Assembly (NCBI GenBank): GCA_021521415.1
Contig: JAIQDT010014363.1
Coordinates: forward strand, 62,001-126,000
Direction: 5' to 3'
From: Bidens hawaiensis
Taxonomy: Eukaryota; Streptophyta; Magnoliopsida; Asterales; Asteraceae
Length of the DNA: 64,000 bases
Part shown: piece after piece, positions 1-11,940 of the stretch
Layout of the letters: the number at the start of each line of letters is the position of its first letter
How positions within the stretch are numbered: the first letter of the stretch is position 1
Translations under genes and position numbers: made by a program
Notes under the pieces: model-generated
What the model saw: only the letters and a program-made list of their open reading frames with translations
Database searches by the model: none
What the model was told of the DNA's origin: nothing

Positions 1-880
1 ACAATTAAACCTCATAACCTCATTAATATTTTTGAAAATTATTGCTATTAAATTGAAATATCCGTATACAACCTAAATCTATATCGTAACACACGTTGAC
101 AATAATTTTCCTATTCTACTGTAACATCTTGTCCATTTGACTGATATAATATATATACTTATATGGTTCAGATGTTGATAATGGTTTATACACATCACTT
201 GCAAACCAACTTATTTAAGAATTTGATGAGTTTTACAAGAGAGAACATCATGATAGTAATAGAGTTATAGTTAGCAAAACTAATTACATAAACTTGATTT
301 GTGATTGTAATCCTAAAGTAACTATTAATAAAATGAAGTTAATAAAGAACTTATGAACGTTAATTTTTTTTCCTTAAAAGTTAAAACAACTAGATTTTGT
401 AACATTAGCTACCAAGAAGCAAGACGGGAACAAATGACATCGTCTCAGGTTATGAGTAGGAACATGATTCACTAACACTCGCCAAAAGCCAGAAAACAAA
501 CCATCCTAAAATTCTAACGGTTCCAAATAGTCAGCCTATCTCCATCTGAAAGAATCTTCCGGTCCATAGAATTCCTATCTCCATCGAATTCCATTTCCAA
601 AAGTCATGCTTATCAACCACACGAACCTTTTGGAGCACACTAAGCAACCCATGTAGTCAAGCTACTACAAAATCTCATTGACTATCTCGTCGCCACCTCC
701 ATGACCAGCCATCCTGCGTCCTAAGACCCACAATACAACAATCCTAAGACACCCTAAGCAGGCAATGGATGTCATTGTAGATATTTTTTAAATTTGTTAC
801 TATGAATGAAATGTAAATATTTCAGTAGAAGGTTACACAACCTAAGCAGACGAGATAGTCAAGGAGATTGACTATCAACG
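1..880. other. AT-rich intergenic DNA, no gene seen
   Basis: No reading frame with recognisable protein similarity and no clear repeat boundary were seen. The part at about 420-730 is less AT-rich than its surroundings and could be an old repeat relic, but I could not assign it. Confidence 0.5.
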
Positions 881-887
881 TAAAATC

Positions 888-1045
888 TATTTTTTTCAAT
901 TTCACTATAACATGTTTAAACAACCTATTTTTTCAATTTCACTATAACGTGTTTACACAATCTAGTTTACAAAAGCTACTTTTTCAATTTCACTATAACG
1001 TGTTTACAAAACCTACTTTTTCAATTTCACTATAATGTGTTTATT
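888..1045. repeat. Short tandem repeat, four copies of a ~37-50 bp unit
   Basis: The phrase TTTTTCAATTTCACTATAAC followed by a GTGTTTA-like tail occurs four times in a row, beginning near 890, 928, 979 and 1017. Copies differ by a few bases (ATAACATG, ATAACGTG, ATAATGTG), and the second has a short extra stretch. It is seen directly in the sequence; no function is implied. Confidence 0.85.
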
Positions 1046-2060
1046 ATTCATATAGTACGATTGGATCCTGAATGAAATGACGATGTAAAATCTTGCTACA
1101 GTTTTGTCATATATTGTTAAGAAGTAAAGAGAGTTGGTCCATATGATCCACATGTATTGGTATCTTGAATTATTAACATATGTTGTTATCCTCATCCTTT
1201 AACATTGTCAAATACAAAGGGGCTTGTTTTGCCCTCTTCTCAGTTCACTTATTTTATTATGTATACTCTATTCTTCTCTCTTAAGTTAAAAGACAGTGGG
1301 CATCAGATGATTATTGACTAATCATATTCTAACGCGTACGACGAACCTATAAACACGACACTCCGGCACGTGAACGATGAGCATTTGCCCACCATAGCCA
1401 AGCCCTAGATTCGCCCCTGCTTGGGTGGGTGTCATGCTTTTAGAGTTTTAGATTCGAAGCCACAACAAAATATTTTTTTATTACATGGTAAAGTACTATG
1501 AGTGAGATAATAATCGTGTGTTAACATCTATTATATACAACTATTCATCATTATCATAGAAAACCTACCATTTTAATTTGATTAGGGTGCGCTTAACATT
1601 TAAATAGGTGTAAATTGTTAAGAAGTAAGTAGAGTTTGTTCAATGATCACATTTATTAGTATCTATTCAAGATATGTCATATTTAGTTGCATGGATCCTC
1701 TAATATTCATCAATACATGATGTGATTAGAGAGTGAGGGTGTCATGCTTTTAAATTCGTAGCCACAACAAAAACTTGATTTACTCTTGTCGTCATGGATA
1801 GTAGTACCTACATATTCAATTTCATTAGTGTGTTTAGCATTTATAGATGGTACGAATTCGACTGAATTTTGAATGCAATAATGATATACAACATGCTATG
1901 TCAAAATCTTACTACAGTCTTGTCATAAATGGTTAACATGTGAGGATAGTTTCTCCATCGATTGATCTCATTTATTATTATCATAAATAATTCAACATAT
2001 TTCGTTAGAGACATTCTCTAACATTGATCAACACATGTGGAACTTTGAAAATTTCTCATG
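1010..2060. repeat. Diverged tandem array, ~300 bp unit, about three copies
   Basis: Three successive blocks (about 1016-1300, 1425-1735 and 1736-2055) share the same ordered phrases. These are a GGGTGTCATGCTTTTA / AGCCACAACAAAA block, AAAATCTTRCTACAGTYTTGTCAT, TTGTTAAGAAGTRA, and a CAACATAT...CCTCTAACATTRATCAA ending. Order and spacing are kept while bases have drifted, so this is an old tandem duplication. No coding potential was seen. Confidence 0.7.
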
Positions 2061-2454
2061 CACATAAGTCATAACACCTTAATTTCTTTTATACATTATA
2101 CAAGTCGGCTCTTTATATAGATCAACAGAGAAGAAGCACACACATTTGGTTTTGGACAGAGAAATTCAATATTATTAATAATTCCTGCTTGAAATTAATA
2201 CAAATGCGACATATTATACTGATTAAATACGACATAAATCCAAATTGACAAACACATAATTGGCAGACATAACTACGATACTCAAATGGAGGCGCGACCT
2301 GCAATAAAAAACCCTATACACATATAATCAAGGTCAACAACGTCTAAACAAAAGCTCTAGACAAACATAAAATCAAACAAAATACTTACATTGAATCATA
2401 AATTGATGTTGTTTAGTTATAAATTCACTTTTGGTGTTGTTTTATTAGTTACTA

Positions 2455-2500
2455 CAAAGCGATTACAATAAAGTGACAGATAAACGGACACTACAATTGA
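2455..2500 (-). repeat. Tail fragment of the retroelement relic also present at 10.86 kb
   Basis: The string GATTACAATAAAGTGACAG followed by AAACGG is shared with 10863-10890, where it is the 3' tail of a degraded retroelement coding region. Only the tail is present here. The rest of 2060-2935 is AT-rich with no gene. Confidence 0.55.
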
Positions 2501-2939
2501 TGTTGTTTCTAAAAGCTATAAACATAAAAGTTACTAGAATTCACCTTAAAACCCCTAAATCTGTCGTTTGAGTACAAAATAAATAAAATAAATAAATAAA
2601 AATAAAAAATTAAACTGTTAATAAAATAAAAATACCAAAGAATATAATTGTAAAAGTTGTGAGCCAAAGATTATGTGTGTGCGAATCATGTGTGACACGA
2701 TTCTTTGTACATTTAAAGGTGGTAAGATATGTGGATCATGTTTTTTTAAACTAAAGTGAACTCAAGCTAAAAATTTTTAAGAATTTCATGAAAATTAATC
2801 GGCAAAATCATCAAATGAATATTTATCAAGTGAAAAAAACAAAATAAATATGGGAAAAGTCAGAGTTGTATGGGTTTAAAATAAAACGAGACTTTCAGAG
2901 GCGATACATAGGTGAAACGTCTAGACTATAGGGGTTTCT

Positions 2940-3235
2940 TCTAATAATCAGACTTCAGACCGACCAATGATTTGCTGACACGTGACATTTTTAAAACGAA
3001 ACGGCTACGTAGACTCTTGTTAAAGGAAAACGTCTTAAAAAGCTCTAGACGTTTCCTTCGGCTTAAGCGGCTCAACCCTAGACGCTGTAACGTCTAGGTC
3101 TCAAACGCTACCTCCACTTAACGCCTAAGGCTAAGACGGTTCTCATCACAAGACATCTAGGTAAACGTTTCCTCTAAAAAATACAACGTGTCAGCAAATC
3201 ATTAGTCTGTCTATAAGTCCCGTTAACAAAGAAGC
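2940..3235. mobile_element. Foldback / MITE-like element
   Basis: The left arm (about 2945-3003) and the right arm (about 3168-3230) are inverted copies around the shared core AATGATTTGCTGACACGT. The interior is rich in short self-complementary CTAGACG / CGTCTAG pieces, so the whole segment could fold on itself. It has no coding capacity. Target-site duplications were not identified, so the superfamily is unknown. Confidence 0.65.
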
Positions 3236-3370
3236 ACCTACAGCCCAAACGTTTCAGCCATATCCTTCGATCCAGACTTTTTATAATCTTTTTTTTCTTC
3301 TTATTTTGGCTTTTTCCACATGATCAGTTGTTTTGGTGATTTTTACATGACTTATATGCTTTTAAAATAG

Positions 3371-3402
<32 letters not shown>

Positions 3403-3404
<2 letters not shown>

Positions 3405-3687
3405 GGTTTGTAGTTGGGCAAGCAATGAAAATGGCTGGAACGAAAAAGGTGGAGAAACATGCTAAAGCCTGCGAAGAGAACCAACATGTTTTTGTCCCTC
3501 TGGCTTTTGATACCTTTGGCTCCTTGGCACCGGAAGCTATCAGTTTCCTAACCAGGATCCAACGGGTTGTGCATAGCAATGTGTCGACTCCAAAAGGGCA
3601 GGGGTATGTCTTTAGCAGGTTAGGGTTTGCAATTCGGAAGGGGGTGGCGGCGCAGCTTGTAGCCCGCCTACCTGCTATGTTGATGTA
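3403..3687 (+). pseudogene. Plant retroelement-derived protein fragment
   Basis: A frame open from about 3403 to a TAA at 3686-3688 reads GFVVGQAMKMAG, then FVPLAFDTFGSLAPEA, RVVHSNVSTPKGQG and VAAQLVARLP. The same protein, in a more damaged copy, is encoded on the minus strand at 10.87-11.38 kb. From family knowledge it is a C-terminal piece seen near reverse transcriptases in many plant genomes. The general layout (RPAD...D-x-T...plus a conserved alpha/beta tail) is reminiscent of a PD-(D/E)XK-type nuclease, but that is my inference. The upstream part is missing and replaced by an AAT microsatellite (3372-3403), so this is a relic. Confidence 0.6.
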
Positions 3688-3689
3688 AT

Positions 3690-4600
3690 ATCTATGTTTT
3701 TTTAATGTAAAGTGACGTGCCAGCGCTACTAATTGAGTGCCAGCACGTAGCTGTGCTGTCAGTAAGAAGGTAGCCGGCGCCTTTCGAAGCCTAAGCCCTT
3801 TCTTTTCTAGTGTGCTCTTTAGTTTGATTGCAGCTAGCGCGCTTGACTAAGAAGATAGAAAGGGCTTTTCTCGCTTGGTTAGTAAAGTCAAGTTTTTGGC
3901 CTTATCTTGCAGGTGACGACGACGTCGAGTTGACGGCAGAGAAAGACTGGGCATTCAGGCAAGCCGCCCGGTGGTGTGGTACGTAGTGGGTTTAGTACGC
4001 CCCGCCAAAACGGCTCCGAAACAAACAAAAAGGTGCGTGACGCACTCACGAAGCCATCTATCCTGTCTGATTGAGAAAGTCTTTAGGTTCCAGAGTTCCG
4101 ACCTATAAAGGAGTGAAACCGCTTCCAAAGACTCAGCGATAGGGTAGGCCGTAGTGACTACTCAGATAGAAAGCTTCGGAGGAAGCTTTCTATCTTGCTT
4201 TCTCCTCCGCTGTGAAGGCTTTTCTCTCTGAAGGCATACAAAAAGCTCTTCCATGCCTAGCATCGTACTTTCCTCTACTCGTGTAAGGTAAGTCCTCCTT
4301 CTCTTAGGAGAATCACTCGCTGCAAGAAAATCTTTGATATGACCTATGAATATTTCGGATCTCTTTTTTAAAAGAATGTCTTTTTTCGAACTTTCTGATA
4401 GTTAGTAGTACCTAGCCAAACCAAAGGCTGGAAAGAGCGTTTAGACTACTTATACCCCTCACTGAGAATCAAAGAAAGGAGATGATAGAACCGGTATTAG
4501 CAGAATAGATGGCTTCCTAAGAATCCATCTGATGGTCTTTAGTAAAGACTTTCACAGAAGGAAACGAATGGTTTAGCAGGAGCTGATACTTGTTATTTCG
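3690..4600. other. Organelle-like (probably mitochondrial) DNA insertion
   Basis: This block looks unlike its neighbours. It is visibly more GC-balanced, lacks long A/T runs, and contains phrases such as GCAGCTAGCGCGCTTGAC, AGATAGAAAGGGC and a hairpin GAAAGCTTC...GAAGCTTTC that resemble plant mitochondrial intergenic DNA. It begins where the retroelement relic ends and stops near an AAT microsatellite at about 4605. No mitochondrial gene was recognised in it. The composition shift is direct observation; the mitochondrial origin is inference. Confidence 0.5.
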
Positions 4601-4884
4601 AAAAAATAATAATAATAATAATAATAATAAATAATATTTATACGGAACCAAAATATCTTTCTGACAATGAAGAACAACCCCCTTGAGTCTCTCTGACCTA
4701 AAACACAATATACTTATATACATACATACATAGATACATATAGAATCCTGTATCTATATCCATCTTATCCAAACCCTAAAATTAAATTCCAAATTCACAA
4801 TCAAAACCTTCAATTCCACCCTCCAATTACTCAATCAAATCAACCTAGGGTTTCAATTTCATGTGCCAATTTAATGGATAAACA

Positions 4885-7800
4885 ATGCCGGAGCTGCGCA
4901 GTGGAGTCCGCCGTGCCCGTGCTTCACCTGTAGTCGATAAAAAGCCCAAGGTTAACAAGCGACCGGATCGGTTGCCAGGTGGTCGCGTCAAGACAAGAGC
5001 TGCGGCGGCGGTGGTGGTTGAGACGATGGCGGATGCGAGTGGCGGGTTGAGTGCGAATAAGGTTACCGGTCAGGAGGAAGAAGGCAACACTGCTCCGTTT
5101 CCCGATAGGGTATAAATGTCTTCTTACTTATTATTATTATTATTATTATTTATTATTATTATTATTATTATTATTTTAAAATGTTTTAATTTTGGTTATT
5201 TGCTTGAAATGTTTAATTGATGCTAGTTAATGATGATCTAATGTGAATTTAAGTTAAGTTTTTAATAATGTTTACAATAATATCATACCTGAAAGTTACG
5301 ACTTACGAACATAAAGTTGCGAGTTAATGCTCCGGTATCAGTTGTGAAAGTACCGATGTGTACTATGAATTTTAAAAGGTTTGTTAACAGTGGTTTAATT
5401 ACATAAAAGTTGTGTCAGGTTAAAGTAATATTGAGATGTGTTTTACTTTAACCGAAAACAATTAAACGAATAACGAAGCTGATTATGATGATACTGACAC
5501 CTATGTTTTTCGGTTGGCATCCGTGAGGAACTGAATGGTACTAAAATGCGTTATTTTGAATACGACTTCTTCATAATAGAATCAATATCGGAACGTTGAG
5601 AGAAAAGTCATTTTGAAATGTTAAAATTGTTTCATTTCTGTTTGGTTATATTTTAAAAGCTAGATACTTTGATTAGTATGTTACGTTTTTATTTAATGTT
5701 GATCTAGCGTGACCTTACAAGTTAAGTTTTAGAAGGATTTTGTGGAGTTTTTATTGCCAAATCTGTTTGAATATTTCAATTGATCAGTTGAATACAAATT
5801 ATACAATACTAGAACATCTTTTAATATCATGTATCATTGGTTGGTTGATTTTGCAGGTTCAAGTAGGTGGATCACCGCAGTATAAGGTTGAGAGGAAGTT
5901 AGGGAAAGGTGGATTTGGTCAAGTGTTTGTAGGTCGTCGTGTTTCTGGTGGAACTGAACGGATATCAGGCCCCGGGGCTACGGAGGTAGCTCTTAAATTT
6001 GAGCATAGAAACAGCAAAGGCTGCAGTTATGGACCTCCATACGAGTGGCAAGTTTACAAGTATGTGTTTGTTTTCTGATCTGTTATAGATTCATAGTCAT
6101 GTTAAATGTATTTTTCGTTTGAAGTTGGAAGTAATTGATGTCCTTTTTGGTCAAAACAGCACTCTAGGTGGCAGTCATGGTGTGCCTAAAGTACACTATA
6201 AAGGAAAACAAGGAGAGTACTATGTAATGGTATGATCGTCAACTTTCTTTTGCACATTGTGAACTATAAAAAATGATGCAACATTATAAAAGCATTATAA
6301 AGTTTATAAAAATGTTGTCTTAATGTCTTTTTCATTCATCCAGGTCATGGACATGCTTGGACCTAGTTTATGGGACGTTTGGAATTCTTCAGGGCAATCG
6401 TGAGTCCTTGCCCCTTCATATTTTTGCTTTAACCCGTGTATTTGGTTTGCTGACTTGTCAAATTTCCAGGATGTCATCTGAAATGGTATCTTGTATAGCT
6501 GTGGAGGCTTTGTCAATCTTAGACAAGATGCATGCAAGAGGGTATGTGCCACTTTTCAAATTGGAATTACATACCATAAGTGATTTGTTATGTCATTATG
6601 TTAAATAATTTATGTTTCTTAGTTATGTCCATGGAGATGTAAAGCCAGAGAACTTTTTACTCGGCCAGCCATCAACATCTCAAGAAAAGAAACTATTTCT
6701 TGTGGACCTCGGACTCGGTAAGATATCTTAATTCACTTTAAAAGATTTGAACTTTTTTTAGTATCATTATTTTTAAATGTTTTCACGGTCAAATTAAATG
6801 TAGCAACAAAATGGCGAGAGAGCGGCAATGGTCAACATGTTGATTATGATCAACGACCTGACATGTTCAGGTGAATATCATATTCTTATTATCAGTTACA
6901 CAATTTTGATGAAGTTTCACTTATATAACACACACAATATTCATGTTTATTTAATTTCAGGGGTACGGTTAGATATGCTAGTGTGCATGCACATTTAGGA
7001 AGGACTGCTTCTAGAAGAGATGATCTTGAATCTCTTGCATATACACTCATATTCCTTCACCGTGGCAGGCTTCCATGGCAAGGGTATCAGGTATATATCT
7101 ATTTTATATATGATAACATCTTCTATCAGCTGTTTACTATATATACATGTGGTTATGTTTATCAGGGTGACAATAAATCATTTCTAGTTTGTAAGAAGAA
7201 AATGAGCACATCTCCTGAAGTGTTGTGCTGTTTTTGTCCTGCACCCGTAAGGCAATTTTTGGAGATAGTTGTGAATATGAAGTTTGATGAAGAACCTAAT
7301 TATTCCAAGCTAATTTCTTTGTTTGAGGGACTGATCGGTCCCAATCTTGCCATTAGGCCAATAAACACAGATGGTGCTCAAAAGGTAATAAATATCATTA
7401 ATACTGTTATATTTTCATTTTTGTTATATCCAGTATTCTAATTGTGTACTTTGTATAATGTTAGATTATATTTCAAGTTGGTCAAAAACGGGGAAGATTG
7501 AATCTTGATGAGGAAGATGAAGGTCAACCCACAAAGAAAATCCGTATGGGCGTTCCTGCAACACAGTGGATTTCAATTTATAATGCGAGGCTACCAATGA
7601 AACAGAGGTTTATTATTTTGCATCCATTGTACAAAACTTATATAACTACACGATCTCTTATAAAGTAATAATATCTTTGTTTATCTGCATTAGGTATCAT
7701 TACAATGTTGCAGATGCAAGATTAAGCCAGCACGTTGAAAGAGGAAACGCGGATGGTTTACTTATAAGTTCTGTTGCATCTTGTTCCAACTTGTGGGCCC

Positions 7801-8617
7801 TAATAATGGATGCTGGGACCGGTTTTACTAGCCAAGTTTACGAGCTGTCACCTTTTTTCTTACACAAGGAATGGATTATGGAACAATGGGAGAAGAACTA
7901 TTATATCAGTTCCATTGCTGGTGCTAATAATGGAAGCTCTCTTGTCGTGATGTCTAAAGGTTCGTTCACCAAAACTTTTAAAGTTCGTCACTCAGTTAGT
8001 TATAACCTATAACTTGTAATAACTGATCTATGCAGGGACCCCGTACTCTCAACAGTCTTACAAAGTTAGTGACTCGTTCCCGTTCAAGTGGATTAATAAA
8101 AAATGGAGGGAAGGGTTTCATGTGACCTCCATGGCGACAGCCAAGACCCGTTGGGGTATTGTAATGTCTCGCAATGCTGGATTTAGTGATCAGGTGATGT
8201 TCGATTACTTGCACACGTTTTTTTTTTAAACAATTTTTGCAATATGTCTGTGAGTGATGGGTTGTGTTTTGTAGGTGGTGGAACTTGATTTTCTTTACCC
8301 AAGTGAGGGTATACACAGGCGGTGGGATAACGGGTACCGTATCACATCAACTGCCGCCACGTGGGATCAAACCGCGCTTATTTTGAGTGTGCCCCGTCGC
8401 AAGCCTGGTGATGAAACGCAAGAAACTTTGCGCACATCACAGTTTCCAAGCACACATGTTAAGGTCAGTTATTTTGTTTCTTTGTGAGTTTGGTAAAAAA
8501 GTCAAAATAGATGCGCCTTCTGATTCGTTACGTGTGTTGTGGTTTTGAAATTTGCAGGAGAAGTGGGCGAAGAACTTGTATCTCGCTTGTGTTTGCTATG
8601 GAAGAACCGTGTCATGA
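4885..8617 (+). CDS. MUT9-like / casein kinase I-related protein kinase
   Basis: Fourteen exons join in phase: 4885-5109, 5857-6059, 6160-6229, 6344-6399, 6470-6541, 6623-6717, 6804-6870, 6961-7090, 7166-7384, 7465-7607, 7694-7959, 8036-8193, 8275-8463 and 8558-8617, giving 650 residues. The start [10 protein letters not shown] is typical of the plant MUT9-like (photoregulatory) kinases. The kinase domain shows a glycine loop GKGGFG (91-96), lysine K122 in VALK, catalytic HGDVKPEN (212-219, HGD instead of HRD) and DLGLA (237-241, DLG instead of DFG). These variants fit the CK1-like group. The C-terminal half (from about residue 400) matches the beta-rich domain that follows the kinase in this family. 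Known members act in the nucleus, phosphorylating histone H3 and light or clock signalling proteins; transfer of that role to this gene is inference. All splice sites are GT-AG. An organelle-like block ends about 285 bp upstream. Confidence 0.93.
5125..5175. repeat. ATT microsatellite in intron 1 of the kinase gene
   Basis: A run of ATT triplets interrupted once by TTTATT starts about 20 bp after the first donor site. Similar AAT/ATT tracts occur at about 3372-3403, 4605-4632, 35788-35832, 38887-38905, 48888-48912, 49401-49414 and 55501-55531. Confidence 0.9.
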
Positions 8618-9221
8618 TAAAATCATGGACGTGGTTGGATAATGTGTTGGTTGTAATCTGTCTTTTTAGTGACTATTTTGTAAGAAATGATTTGAGGATT
8701 TAAGTCAGTCTGATGTTTGTTGTTTGTAAAACATAATTAAATATATATATATAGATATGAATCTTTATGTAACTTCTTTCTGGAATGTTTTCTGTTCCTG
8801 CTGTTTTTATCCCCACATGTTTATGTTTGTTATTAATTAATCTTTAACAAATAAGCAGAAATAATATTATTCTACATGTTTGACCAAGTAGAAATGTTAT
8901 CTAGCTCACAGATAAGTTTTAGTTATGTTAACATTTGGGAGCCTAATACTAAAACTTATATCTTGATAAGAGTATAACAAGATGTATTATATCTCAGTAA
9001 CAATAGAGAATAAATTCCATTTATATCCCTGGAGATTTGAAAATTTTACTAGACCACTCATGTGCAAAATAAACCTAGTAATAAACTCTCATATCAAATG
9101 CAAAAATATTCCCTATATTAAACTAAACATTTCCCTTTAGTGATTTGTCTACACCAAAGATCACATAGTAATGTAAATTTGTTGCATACAAACCACTTGT
9201 TCTTGTTTCAAACTCCAACTT
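8618..9221. other. Intergenic region between convergent genes
   Basis: This holds the 3' flank of the kinase gene and the 3' flank of the SINA-type ligase, which are transcribed towards each other. It is AT-rich; nothing else was recognised. Confidence 0.6.
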
Positions 9222-10197
9222 CTAACACTGTTCTTTCCATATCCGGCCCGATACTTTCAGCTTCAGCTCTCGCCTATCTCCACCCGAGAAAAACAAAGCC
9301 ACATTCCTTGTAATAATCAACCCATCAAGACTGTCACGAACTGTTTTATGACTGTCACGAATGCTCCTCGGGACCCCTTGCCATTTCATTTTCCTCCCGC
9401 TACCTCCAACCTCGAGACTATAACTAAACTTATTTGCATCATTTTCATCACCCATGAACCGCAAAAACGCCATGTAAACAGGTGCATTCCCGAGATGAAA
9501 CGCTTCAAAATGCAAGCAGAACTGGTACCCGAAACAGTTAAAGACAGTTAACATCCAAGTAGCATTTTCGATTTCATGAGGATTGGGTTTCACATAACGG
9601 TGATTGAAACTAGAACCGTCATGCATATCGACATTATGATCGGTTTTCAGATGTGAAACGATGAACGGGATGTCACGGGTGACGGGGCATTCCACACCTG
9701 CGTAAGGACAGTTATACCCCCGGTGCTTGCAATTCTTCTCGTGCCTCATTCGGTTATGATACGGTAAAATATCTTGGCACCCGTAACATTGGTACTTGCA
9801 AGGCAACTCGATCGACTCCGCAACTTTCTCCAACGCCAAACACCTTATGTTTCCGAGCTCTTCCCGACACATCAGGCAAACGTTTTGCACTTTCGTTTTG
9901 CACATGACACATATCGTGTGGCCATTTGGACACTGCATAAAACAATATTAGTTATAACATTATTTCATACACAATTGGTTATAAACTTATAAGTTATAAC
10001 AACACGTATACCTGATGAATCGGTGGGCACATCACGGTTACACACACGGGACACTTGAGTAACTCCTGAACACCACTGTTTGATGCCATCCCGAGCCGAC
10101 CACCAGCAGGACCGCATAATCTAAGGCTGATTTTGTTACCAGAATCAGCACATGATTCAGTGGCATCATCTTCATAAATATTACCTCCAGGAGCCAT
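9222..10197 (-). CDS. SINA-type RING E3 ubiquitin-protein ligase (SINAT family)
   Basis: Two coding exons, 10012-10197 and 9222-9932, join to 298 residues, which is close to the usual length. The N-terminal RING finger has C49, C52, C63, H67, C70, C73, C81 and C84 and includes the family phrase CPPIHQCPNGH across the intron. The SINA zinc fingers and TRAF-like domain follow, with hallmark phrases LALEKVAESIELPC, DHNVDMHDG, ENATWMLTVFNCFG, YMAFLRFMGD and GRIWKEQ. Family members dimerise, bind E2 enzymes and ubiquitinate targets in development, autophagy and stress signalling; the target here is unknown. An acceptor-like CTTCAG about 35 bp upstream of the ATG suggests a 5' UTR intron. No lesion was seen. 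Confidence 0.95.
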
Positions 10198-10860
10198 ACT
10201 TTTGTTATCGGATGCACTTCGTTTCGGTCCTGAAGGGTTGCAATTAAACCAAAATCATCATCACATTCGCGATATAATTTTTTTTAATTTCATAAACAAA
10301 TCTACACATATGGTATTAAAATTGAAAAACATATGCCTAGATTGACTATCATATAAAAATGCAGCAAGTTTTAATTTTTAACAATCTATTCAACACAAAA
10401 CCTTAATCTAAAACAAAACCCACTTGACAACATCAATCTTTAAACTATTTAACCTTAAAAAAACCCAAAATTCTAATCAAAACCATAAAAAGATCACATT
10501 TTTAGCAGTTTCAGTTCTTGAAACAACAAACCCACATCAAATTAAACATACCCAGATAAAAAAAGATTGATAAAGATAGTTAAAGAAGCAAGAACTGCCA
10601 AGAACAGCAAAACCCAGATGGGATTTAATACCCAGAAGCCGAATTGAAGAAACCCATTAAAAAGTTAGGGTTTTGATGAAATGGGTCAGAACAAGATTTG
10701 AAATCCCAGGTTTCATTCAATTTAAGATTGTGGGACGGTTGAAATGGAAATAAATATTGGGATTTATGATTTGTGTTTAACAGCTAAGATTTTTATTTTT
10801 TTTTTACTTTTTTTTTGATAAAAATGGAGTCTTAATTTCTTTATATAATTTACTATAAAA
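10198..10860 (-). promoter_or_regulatory. 5' UTR intron and promoter region of the SINA-type gene
   Basis: An acceptor sequence lies just upstream of the start codon, and an AT-rich, T-tract-containing stretch follows to about 10.86 kb. A 5' UTR exon is likely around 10.6-10.75 kb, but its donor could not be fixed. No other gene was seen. Confidence 0.4.
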
Positions 10861-10862
10861 CG

Positions 10863-11375
10863 ATTACAATAAAGTGACAGGCAAACGGGCAACTAGCTGC
10901 GCCGCAACCCCTTTTGAATAGCAAAGTCAATCATGCTAAAAACGAAGCTTTGGGACCTAGAAGCTGAAGAGGTTCCGTGTACGACGCGCTAAACCCTACT
11001 CAAAAATTTCACAGCCTCTGGAGTCAGAAAACCAAACGTATCAAAGGCAAATGGTAGAAAGACATGTTGATTATCTAAACAAGCTTTCTCGTGTTTAACA
11101 ACTTTGCCCGATTCAGCCTTCAACGCAGCCTGACCCACAACAAACCCACGGTCCCTGAGCCCAACAAGAGGAGACACTCATGTAAGATCCACACAGGCGT
11201 GTTTCCCCCCTGCCCACCCGAACACAAGAATATCAGCTGGTCGTTTGCTTTTGTCTTCTTTTGAATTTAATTTTGTTTGGATTTTCATTCGCTCGTCATA
11301 TTCAAACACCACCCCTGGTATGTTAATAACTCTGTGTGATTTGTATAGGGGATATACGAGTCGTATAGTTTTCAC
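10863..11375 (-). pseudogene. Degraded retroelement coding fragment, related to 3403-3687
   Basis: On the minus strand the frame from 11375 reads RPADILVFGWAGGKHACVDLT, then a TGA where the sister sequences carry Gly. It continues in the same frame as VSPLVGLRDRGFVVGQ, VVKHEKACLDNQHVF and FAFDTFGFLTPEA. A TAG then interrupts the RV-x-RVVH phrase, where the 3.4-kb copy has Gln. Near the end, a one-base deletion shifts the VAAQLVARLP tail. The 3' tail TGTCACTTTATTGTAATC also occurs alone at 2.46 kb. This is a dead copy, probably the C-terminal part of a retroelement protein. Confidence 0.7.
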
Positions 11376-11940
11376 ATGACTGACTAATGTACGGAGAGAA
11401 CATGATGCCAGCTTTTTGAATCTATACGGGTTGTATAGACACTATACGAGTCATATAGGTTTCAAACACTTGAAACTATCCGATAAAAAATGACAAAATT
11501 TTGCACCTATGGTGTCCAAATAACCTATGTGGTGTGGGAATAACCTATGTGTTTTCATTGTGCACGAGTTTTTTTAACGGTCAATTCAGATCATTGATAA
11601 GCCACTGATCCACCCGATCATCTTCATTCCATCTTTAGAAGGAAACCAACAATAGGTGAAAAACCCCCTTATCCAACTTGAGCCCATAATTTTGTTTGTC
11701 TCAAGCGGACTTTAACCTAATACATCCCCTTTAAATTGGAAGTATTTGGGTGTCATACTCTAACCAATTGGATTAGAGATCATTGACAAAATAATTTCAT
11801 CATATCTCAAGTGAGATTAGAATCCACAACATTTTGGTTGAAGACCATACACCTTTACTACTAGACTAAGCTAGTGGTTGTTTTTTGTTCACGAGTTGTT
11901 ACGTTACAATCAATTTTTTTATTAAAATAAAAGATGATCA
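11376..11940. other. Gene-free DNA with one copy of a dispersed repeat
   Basis: Positions about 11570-11770 match about 14935-15140 in the same orientation. Shared phrases include AGCCACTG, AATTTTGTTTGT, GACTTTAAC and GAAGTATTTGGGTGTCA. No coding potential was seen. Confidence 0.6.
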
